From an uncultured Collinsella sp. (GTDB taxonomy: Bacteria; Actinomycetota; Coriobacteriia; Coriobacteriales; Coriobacteriaceae), in NCBI GenBank assembly GCA_900551655.1, contig URWM01000088.1, positions 1-6,492 of the forward strand: a stretch of DNA of 6,492 nucleotides. Reading direction: 5' to 3'. The notes under the pieces were generated by a model. That model was not told the DNA's origin and did no database searches. It saw only the letters and a list, made by a program, of their open reading frames with translations. Both the position numbers and the translations under genes were made by a program. Below, piece after piece: positions 1-4,325 of this stretch (positions within the stretch are counted from its first letter, which is position 1; every line of letters starts with the position of its first letter).

Positions 1-48
1 CGAGATTCCTCTACGTCTCGTGGGCTCGGAGATGTGTATAAGAGACAG
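1..48 (+). other. Nextera sequencing adapter remnant (not genomic)
   Basis: This is Illumina Nextera library sequence, not organism DNA. Bases 1-6 match the tail of the P7 flow-cell oligo (CGAGAT). Bases 7-14 (TCCTCTAC) are an 8-base i7 index, which from memory corresponds to N712. Bases 15-29 are the Nextera read-2 segment GTCTCGTGGGCTCGG. Bases 30-48 are the 19-base Tn5 mosaic end ending in AGAGACAG. Genomic sequence starts at 49, inside the gldA reading frame. On the minus strand the adapter translates to the familiar contaminant peptide ending SYTHLRAHET, so any predicted protein with that tail is an artefact. The mosaic end here should not be annotated as a natural transposon end. Confidence 0.97.
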
Positions 49-353
49 GCCTTCGCGGTGTCGAGGATCTTGCCGCCACCGACGCCGACGACGATATCGC
101 AACCGTTGTCACGAGCGAGCGCAACCAGGCGATCGACCTCGCCCTTGGAGCACTCGCCGTTAAAGTCCTCAAACAGCAGCTCGGCCTTAGCCTCGGCAAA
201 GCCGCCCTCAATCTTGGCACCGACGCGCTTCTTGCCCGAAGGCGTCACGATGACGAGGGCCTTAGCGCCGAGCGGCTCGACATAGGAGCCGAGCTTGGCG
301 AGCTCGTCCGGACCCTGGATGTACTTGCTGGGGCTATTGAAAATTGCAGCCAT
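49..353 (-). CDS. gldA: Glycerol dehydrogenase GldA, N-terminal part (truncated by contig end)
   Basis: The first 101 codons of a glycerol dehydrogenase, an NAD-dependent, normally zinc-dependent cytosolic enzyme that interconverts glycerol and dihydroxyacetone. The start is ATG at 353. The protein opens with MAAIFNSPSKYIQG, close to the SPGKYIQG start of Escherichia coli GldA as I remember it. It continues with a Rossmann-like strand (ALVIVTPSGKK, residues 32-42), the family motif FNGECS (64-69), and the nucleotide-binding GVGGGKILDTAKA at 90 to the break. The metal-binding C-terminal two thirds (the family is about 360-370 residues) is missing because the genomic sequence stops at the adapter at base 49, so this is an assembly edge and not a pseudogene. 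No good Shine-Dalgarno is visible; the best is GGGA about 6 bases upstream. A terminator lies immediately upstream. Other polyol dehydrogenases of the same superfamily are a less likely alternative. Confidence 0.9.
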
Positions 354-369
354 AACTATCCCATTCTCT

Positions 370-414
370 AAAAGAAAAAAGAAAGGGGCTCCGTACGGAT
401 ACGTGCGGAGCCCC
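370..414 (-). terminator. Intrinsic terminator downstream of the alcohol dehydrogenase gene
   Basis: Read on the minus strand, a perfect 9-bp GC-rich stem (406-414 pairing with 385-393, arms GGGGCTCCG/CGGAGCCCC) can be extended by three more pairs, one of them a G-U wobble, around a small loop. It is followed directly by a T-rich tract (384 down to about 370, TTTCTTTTTTCTTTT). This is the normal layout of a Rho-independent terminator for the gene ending at 437. On the plus strand the hairpin is not followed by a T tract, so it should act on the minus strand only. It ends about 16 bases before the gldA start codon. Confidence 0.9.
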
Positions 415-436
415 TCGTTACGATAACAAGAGTCGA

Positions 437-1660
437 TTAGAAATCGATGTCGGTGTCGTAGTAGCAGGCCTTGAGAATCTTCTCGAAGTCGGCAGCCTTG
501 GTCTCACGCGGGTTCTCGGGCGTGCAGGCGTCCTGCTCGGCGTTCGCGGCGATCTCGGGCAGCTTGGCGAGGAACTCCTCCTCGGAAACCATCTGCGGGT
601 TCTCGGCGTCGACCTTCACGCCACCATTCGCATAATCCTTGATGGACTGCGGAATGTTGAGCTGGTCGTTGAGGTCGCGAATCTTCTGGACGAGCGCAGC
701 GATGAGCTCCTCGTTGGTCTCGCCGGGAAGGTGCAGGATCTCCTTGGCCACGTAAGCGTAACGCTCGGCAGCACGCGGATCCTTGGAGTTCCACTGGATG
801 ACCTTGCCCAGGTACATGGCGTTAGCAGCACCGTGGATGATGTGGCCGTTCTCGAAGGCAGCACCGGTCTTGTGAGCCATGGAGTGAACGATGCCCAGCA
901 GGCCCGAGGAGAAGGCGATACCGGCGATGCACTGAGCCTCGTGCATGTGCTGACGGGCCTCATGGTCGCCAGCATAGGACTTGGGCAGCCACTCGACGAT
1001 CTCGCGGATGCCGTGCAGAGCGTTAGCGTCGGTGAACATGGAAGCACAAGTGGAAACGTAAGCCTCCATGCAGTGGGTCAGAGCGTCCATGCCGGTGTGA
1101 GCGCACAGCTTGGCGGGCATGGTGTAGGTGAGCTCGGGGTCGACGATGGCGACATCAGGGGTGATGTTGAAGTCGGCCAGCGGGTACTTGATGCCCTTGG
1201 CGTAGTCGGTGATGACGGAGAAGGCAGTGACCTCGGTAGCGGTACCGGAGGTGGAGGAAATGGCGCAGAAGTGAGCCTTCTGACGCAGCTCGGGGAAGCT
1301 GAACGGCTGGATGATGTTATCGAAGGACTCCTCGGGATACTCGTAGAAGACCCACATGGCCTTAGCGGCATCGATGGGCGAGCCGCCGCCGATGGCGATA
1401 ATCCAGTCGGGCTCGAACTCGCGCATGGCCTCGGCGCCCTTCATGACCGTCTCGATGGACGGGTCGGACTCGACGCCCTCGAACAGCTTGACCTCGAAAC
1501 CGCCTTCCTTAAGGTCGGCCTCAACGTCCTGCAAGAACCCGCCGCGACGCATAGAGCTGCCGCCAGAAACGATGATGGCCTTCTTGCCCTTGAGGTTCTT
1601 CACCTCGTGGCGAGCGCCCTCACCAAAGTACAGATCGCGAGGATTGGTAAAACGTCCCAT
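437..1660 (-). CDS. Iron-containing alcohol dehydrogenase
   Basis: A 407-residue cytosolic group III (Fe-dependent) alcohol dehydrogenase that interconverts alcohols and aldehydes with NAD(P)(H). It resembles the C-terminal dehydrogenase domain of bifunctional AdhE but has no aldehyde dehydrogenase domain. The nucleotide-binding loop is GGGSPIDAAK (91-100), followed by SSTSGTATEV (135-144). The metal ligands are visible by comparison with FucO: D192 and H196 in GMDALTH, H263 in MAHKTG, and H276 in IHGAANA. The C-terminal CTPENPRET (379-387) is typical of this subfamily. At the end of the second strand the sequence is IVSGGSSMRRGG, where FucO and AdhE carry an Asp (TDK); loss of that Asp suggests NADP(H) use, an inference. 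I chose ATG at 1660 because AGGAGG stands 6 bases upstream; an upstream in-frame ATG at 1711 would add 17 basic residues, lies inside an inverted repeat, and has no such site. The natural substrate (ethanol, butanol or other) cannot be read from the sequence. Confidence 0.95.
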   Translation of the reverse strand: MGRFTNPRDLYFGEGARHEVKNLKGKKAIIVSGGSSMRRGGFLQDVEADLKEGGFEVKLFEGVESDPSIETVMKGAEAMREFEPDWIIAIGGGSPIDAAKAMWVFYEYPEESFDNIIQPFSFPELRQKAHFCAISSTSGTATEVTAFSVITDYAKGIKYPLADFNITPDVAIVDPELTYTMPAKLCAHTGMDALTHCMEAYVSTCASMFTDANALHGIREIVEWLPKSYAGDHEARQHMHEAQCIAGIAFSSGLLGIVHSMAHKTGAAFENGHIIHGAANAMYLGKVIQWNSKDPRAAERYAYVAKEILHLPGETNEELIAALVQKIRDLNDQLNIPQSIKDYANGGVKVDAENPQMVSEEEFLAKLPEIAANAEQDACTPENPRETKAADFEKILKACYYDTDIDF

Positions 1661-1666
1661 ACTGTG

Positions 1667-1672
1667 CCTCCT
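1667..1672 (-). promoter_or_regulatory. Ribosome binding site deciding the alcohol dehydrogenase start
   Basis: AGGAGG on the minus strand, 6 bases before ATG at 1660. It is a perfect anti-16S match at good spacing and favours this start over the in-frame ATG at 1711. Confidence 0.85.
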
Positions 1673-1700
1673 AAACAAGCCCCTCTTAGACTTGCGTATA

Positions 1701-1727
1701 TAACGGAGCACCCAATTGGCTCCGTTA
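1701..1727 (-). promoter_or_regulatory. Perfect inverted repeat in the alcohol dehydrogenase leader
   Basis: TAACGGAGC (1701-1709) and GCTCCGTTA (1719-1727) are exact reverse complements separated by 9 bases that include a small CCAATTGG palindrome overlapping the right arm. The element ends 41 bases upstream of the dehydrogenase start codon. No T tract follows on either strand, so it does not look like a terminator. It could be a dimeric repressor operator or a stable hairpin in the mRNA leader. The arms do not match the Rex redox-repressor consensus as I know it. The structure is certain; the function is inferred. Confidence 0.55.
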
Positions 1728-1846
1728 GGACCGGTTTGCGCGTTGCCGGCGATGACAATGCGCGATGTCTAAACGTCTCAACGCTCAGACAAACACTATT
1801 TTACCGTTCTGGTTGGTCAGTTATTCACCTAAAGCCAACAATGATG

Positions 1847-1915
1847 AAACGTTTTTTCTATCCCTAAAGACCCTTGTGGGGCATTCATACTCCCAAGCTG
1901 GGCAAACGTTTTATC
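1847..1915. repeat. Pair of AAACGTTT palindromic sites
   Basis: AAACGTTT occurs at 1847-1854 and again at 1904-1911. The match extends rightward to a 12-mer AAACGTTTTNTC with one mismatch (1847-1858 and 1904-1915). The copies are 57 bp apart, in the same orientation. A partial third copy, AAACGT, lies at 1771-1776. An 8-bp palindrome with a central CG is typical of LacI-family operators, so this may be a paired operator controlling one of the divergent units. The repeats are seen; the regulator is inferred. Confidence 0.4.
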
Positions 1916-1934
1916 AAGGTTGACTACATATCCC

Positions 1935-1970
1935 GGGCAGGACGGTGCCCCTCCAAAATATGCACCGTTC
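1935..1970. repeat. Two overlapping, mutually exclusive hairpins
   Basis: ACGGTGC (1942-1948) pairs perfectly with GCACCGT (1962-1968). The stem extends outward through a G-U to a G-C pair, giving 9 pairs (1940-1948 with 1962-1970) around a 13-base loop. An alternative small hairpin, GGGCA (1935-1939) with TGCCC (1946-1950), uses the same left-arm bases, so only one of the two can form at a time. Whether this sits in a transcript is unknown. Confidence 0.4.
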
Positions 1971-1999
1971 GCCGCCAAAAATCGACCGTTTGCGGCACC
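1953..1999 (+). repeat. Imperfect tandem direct repeat
   Basis: Two units of about 22 bases share CCAAAA, then ACCGTT a few bases later, then GC-rich sequence: CCAAAA at 1953-1958 with ACCGTT at 1964-1969, and CCAAAA at 1975-1980 with ACCGTT at 1985-1990. The phase of about 22 bp is close to two helical turns. Such spacing suits two copies of a protein binding site, but it could also be a remnant of a dispersed intergenic repeat. Confidence 0.4.
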
Positions 2000-2026
2000 G
2001 TGATACCACTCGGCCGTCCATGGTGC
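1994..2026. repeat. Inverted repeat CGGCACC / GGTGCCG
   Basis: CGGCACC beginning near 1993 and GGTGCCG ending near 2026 are exact reverse complements. The stem can be extended inward to 10 pairs with one G-U wobble. It is one of several GGTGC/GCACC copies between 1940 and 2095, with further ones at about 2054 (GGTGCAA), 2062 (GGTGCAA) and 2079-2095 (GGCAC with GTGCC). Positions are counted by eye and may be off by a base. Confidence 0.35.
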
Positions 2027-2148
2027 CGACATTTGTGCGACATCCGTCTTCGTGGTGCAAAGGTGCAAGTCCAAGTGCGGCACCCCCGGTGTGCCACATG
2101 CGGGTAAACTAGAACCTTATATAGAGACATTTGAACCCTAACCGCAGC

Positions 2149-2156
2149 AAAGGAGG
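2149..2156 (+). promoter_or_regulatory. Ribosome binding site of the first paralogue gene
   Basis: AAAGGAGG, 4 bases before ATG 2161. It is a strong Shine-Dalgarno and rules out the upstream in-frame TTG at 2131 as the start. Confidence 0.85.
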
Positions 2157-2160
2157 CCCC

Positions 2161-3237
2161 ATGGCATTCGACCCCATTCAAGAGGATTGCCATCGCCTCG
2201 TTCTTGAGGCCTTGCGCCGCGACAATATTCCACTCACCGACGGTGCCGCCGTAGAGCGTCTGATGGAACAATTCACCCGTAACCCCGCGCCGCTCATCGT
2301 GCACGACCGCGACCGAGCTGGGCATCTGATTGCCAAGGTCGTCGAGGCTGTCGACTACCGCATCCCCTTTATCCCCGACGACGCCCAAGCAGAGCAAGAA
2401 GAGACCGCAGCCGAGAACATGCTCCGTGAGGCAGCCGCGCTCGATCCGGCTAACTGGGATGCCCAGCGCATGCTGTGCGCCCTCACCGCCGAATCCAACG
2501 AGGAATACGTACAGTATCTGGTGTCCAAGTGCGACGAGGTGGAGCACGATCTGGCGCTCAAGATTGCCTCGGCGCAGGACCCCTACGAGTGTGAGGCCGC
2601 AGGCGACCTGACCCGCCGTCCCTACCTGCGCTGGCTTGCCGCCTTGGCATCGCGCGCGCTCATTAGCGGCCGCTACCGCATGTCGCTGGATGCCGCGAAT
2701 CGCAGCCTGGACTTTGCACCCAACGACCCCGCCGGCGTCCGCCATACCGCGATGCTTGCCATGGCAAAGCTCGAATACCCCGCCGAGGAGCTCAAGCGCT
2801 TTCGCTCCGCTCACTCCGTGCCGTACCTCGCGAATACCCCGCTGCGCCGCCGCCCCAAAGATGCGGAGCGTGACTTGGACCCGTGGACGCTCATCGCGCT
2901 GATGAGCGCTGCCTGGCGCGAGCTGGATTACGAGGGCGCCGAACACTACCTACGCATCCTGGTGCGCTCATGCCCGCACGCGGCCGAAGCACTCTACTTC
3001 CAAACCGAGTTTCCCGATGGCGTCTATGCCCGCGTCAACGTGGGCGTGGGCTCCACCGATGAGCTTGTCCTTGCCCTGTCCGAGGCGACGCCGGTACTGC
3101 AGGAGGGCCTAGGCGCGCCCGACAACGCCAGCTTTGCCGCCTGGGTCGCCACCAACGACATCGTGCGCTCCCAGATCGACGAGCGCATCCTGCGTGCAGC
3201 CGAGCAGGGGCTTCCATTTAAGGGAGGAGACCTCTAA
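2161..3237 (+). CDS. Unknown alpha-helical repeat-like protein, first of a tandem paralogue pair
   Basis: A 358-residue protein whose family I do not recognise. There is no signal peptide or membrane segment, so it is probably cytosolic. It is rich in Ala, Leu, Glu and Arg and looks like a stack of helical hairpins of tetratricopeptide type, for example 82-134 (LREAAALDPANWDAQRMLCALTA), 149-205 (helices around GRYRMSLDAANRSLDFAPNDP), and 240-279 (DPWTLIALMSAAWRELDYEGA to RSCPHAAEALYF). The DPANWDAQ and APNDPAGVR turns resemble TPR loops. It aligns with the next gene product at three places (94-133, 149-205 and 240-278 here), so the two arose by duplication. The ATG is set by AAAGGAGG 4 bases upstream. 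The stop TAA overlaps the next ATG by one base, implying translational coupling. A scaffolding or protein-interaction role is possible but is only inference from the fold type. Confidence 0.9.
   Translation: MAFDPIQEDCHRLVLEALRRDNIPLTDGAAVERLMEQFTRNPAPLIVHDRDRAGHLIAKVVEAVDYRIPFIPDDAQAEQEETAAENMLREAAALDPANWDAQRMLCALTAESNEEYVQYLVSKCDEVEHDLALKIASAQDPYECEAAGDLTRRPYLRWLAALASRALISGRYRMSLDAANRSLDFAPNDPAGVRHTAMLAMAKLEYPAEELKRFRSAHSVPYLANTPLRRRPKDAERDLDPWTLIALMSAAWRELDYEGAEHYLRILVRSCPHAAEALYFQTEFPDGVYARVNVGVGSTDELVLALSEATPVLQEGLGAPDNASFAAWVATNDIVRSQIDERILRAAEQGLPFKGGDL
3222..3229 (+). promoter_or_regulatory. Ribosome binding site of the second paralogue gene
   Basis: GGGAGGAG lies inside the last codons of the first paralogue, 7 bases before ATG 3237. 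With the TAATG stop-start overlap it points to coupled translation of the two genes. Confidence 0.8.
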
Positions 3238-4280
3238 TGGATCCGAGCGTCTACATCCCCGCCTACTTGGAGCGCACCTATCTGGCATCGCACCCCGAAC
3301 TCACCGATGCAGCACGCGAGCTTGTCCATAACGACGTGAACGTCAACCCTCATAAGTATGCGCAGTCCGAGCATGCCCAGGCGCTGCTGTCCTACGCCGG
3401 TGTTCATCGCCACCTGCTCGACGAGCTCCATCGCATCGAGGACATGGGCAGCGACGAGGAGTTTGAGCAGACGCGCAACCGCCTGTTCGACGACATGCGC
3501 GATGAGCTGCTCAAGATCGTCCGCATCGATGCGTATGTCCTCGATGCCCAGCTGCTCGCCATCATTTTGGCGGACACGCCCGTCGACGCCTGCCTGGGCG
3601 ACCTGATGAAGCTCGAGGCGACCACGGCCGATTACCTGCAGCAAAGCGTGCCCGGGTTCGACATGGAAGCCCCACACTACTGGGCCAATAATGTTTTGGC
3701 CGACGGTGTCACCGCAGCAGACCTCACCGTAAGCGAGCCGGCGCTTATCGGGTGGCTCCACACGCTCGAGGCCATCTCGCAGCTGTGCATGGCGAGCGCC
3801 CGCTACCGCGCTGCTGCCAACTACGCACGCCGCGTCCTTAAGGCGGAGGGCTATCCCACCCGGACCGCCGGCACCGTGTTGCTTGCCCTCGCCCGCTTGG
3901 AAGACCAGGACGGTTTTTTTGCCCTGGCTCATCAGCTCGAGGAACAGATGGGGGCAGACGCACTCGAAAACTCTCCTTGGTACCTGCTCGCCCGCACGAT
4001 TCTGCTGTTCAAAACAAACAAGATGCGCCCGGCTACGCGCGCGCTGCGTGAGTTCGCTAACCGTTGCGAGGGCGGCGCGTTCTTCTTGCTGAACCCCATG
4101 TACCAGACGCCGTATCTTCCCTGCCGACCCGAGCCGCGCGACCCCTGGGACCTCTCGCACCAGGCGGTTTGGGAAGCCGACGGCATCATCTCGGATACCC
4201 CCGACTTTGCCCCCTGGGCCAACGCCTGCGAAGACGTATCGCAGTTTGCCCAGGAATTTGCGCGCCGCTACGGCTTTTAG
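3237..4280 (+). CDS. Unknown alpha-helical repeat-like protein, second of a tandem paralogue pair
   Basis: A 347-residue protein of unrecognised family with no signal peptide or membrane segment. It is predicted mostly helical. It is a diverged copy of the preceding gene product. Residues 97-136 (IDAYVLDAQLLAIILAD...) align with 94-133 there, sharing D.....DAQ. Residues 162-222 (DLT...WL...ARYRAAANYARRVL...LALARLE) align with 149-205. Residues 246-284 (SPWYLLAR...ALREFANRCEGG) align without gaps with 240-278, sharing PW.L.A, LR and a Cys. The first 90 residues differ more and hold a charged helix (EEFEQTRNRLFDDMRDE, 74-90). The C-terminus has a proline- and tryptophan-rich stretch (TPYLPCRPEPRDPWD, 291-305). 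It starts on the last base of the previous stop codon. A 45-base gap with no terminator separates it from the downstream murT-gatD gene, so all three are probably cotranscribed. Confidence 0.9.
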   Translation: MDPSVYIPAYLERTYLASHPELTDAARELVHNDVNVNPHKYAQSEHAQALLSYAGVHRHLLDELHRIEDMGSDEEFEQTRNRLFDDMRDELLKIVRIDAYVLDAQLLAIILADTPVDACLGDLMKLEATTADYLQQSVPGFDMEAPHYWANNVLADGVTAADLTVSEPALIGWLHTLEAISQLCMASARYRAAANYARRVLKAEGYPTRTAGTVLLALARLEDQDGFFALAHQLEEQMGADALENSPWYLLARTILLFKTNKMRPATRALREFANRCEGGAFFLLNPMYQTPYLPCRPEPRDPWDLSHQAVWEADGIISDTPDFAPWANACEDVSQFAQEFARRYGF

Positions 4281-4313
4281 CGACGCGATTGCCCCGACCA
4301 TGTCATCTATGTT

Positions 4314-4318
4314 AGGAA
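4314..4318 (+). promoter_or_regulatory. Ribosome binding site of the murT-gatD fusion
   Basis: AGGAA, 7 bases before ATG 4326. It is the only plausible site: the frame upstream of this ATG has no other start codon back to the TAG stop of the previous gene. Confidence 0.65.
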
Positions 4319-4325
4319 CGGCTTC

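Larger units (their letters stand above)
1728..2148. other. Long intergenic region between divergent transcription units, repeat-rich
   Basis: No gene is convincing here. A minus-strand frame of 84 codons (1829-2083) exists, but it lacks a ribosome binding site and uses codons such as ATA, TTA and CGA that the neighbouring genes avoid. The region must hold the promoters of the dehydrogenase (minus) and of the plus-strand operon, but I see no pair of good -35 and -10 hexamers. The best -10-like candidates are TAAAAT at 1803-1798 on the minus strand and TAAACT (2105-2110) or TATATA (2118-2123) on the plus strand, none with a matching -35 at 16-18 bases. Two AAACGTTT palindromes and a cluster of GGTGC/GCACC repeats are listed separately. 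AT-rich patches at 1790-1870 contrast with the GC-rich coding sequence around. Confidence 0.6.

Noticed and set aside
30..48. Tn5-type 19-bp mosaic end, possible mobile element end
   Set aside because: It is embedded in the complete Nextera read-2 and index adapter, so it comes from library preparation.
731..1867. Plus-strand frame of 378 codons opposite the alcohol dehydrogenase
   Set aside because: It is the antisense shadow of a clear enzyme gene: low-complexity Gly/Asp/Val/Leu composition, no ribosome binding site and no recognisable domain. High GC removes antisense stop codons.
2057..2080. GGTGCAAGTCC resembles a tRNA T-loop (GGTTCAAGTCC)
   Set aside because: The flanking bases do not form a T stem, and no acceptor, anticodon or D arm can be built around it.
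1829..2083. Minus-strand frame of 84 codons (possible small protein, with an inner start reading MSAPWTAEWYHG)
   Set aside because: No ribosome binding site at either start, codon use unlike the neighbours (ATA, TTA, CGA, GGA), and it runs through the repeat cluster that explains its composition. It is worth rechecking only if relatives conserve the protein sequence.
1990..2100. Possible riboswitch (cobalamin or TPP type) upstream of the plus-strand operon
   Set aside because: GGTGC words are present, but the conserved cores of these classes (such as GCCACTG or CTGAGA) are absent on both strands.
4281..4325. Promoter in the 45-base gap before murT-gatD
   Set aside because: TTGCCC and TATGTT are present but spaced only about 13 bases apart, and there is no terminator before them. 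Cotranscription is simpler.
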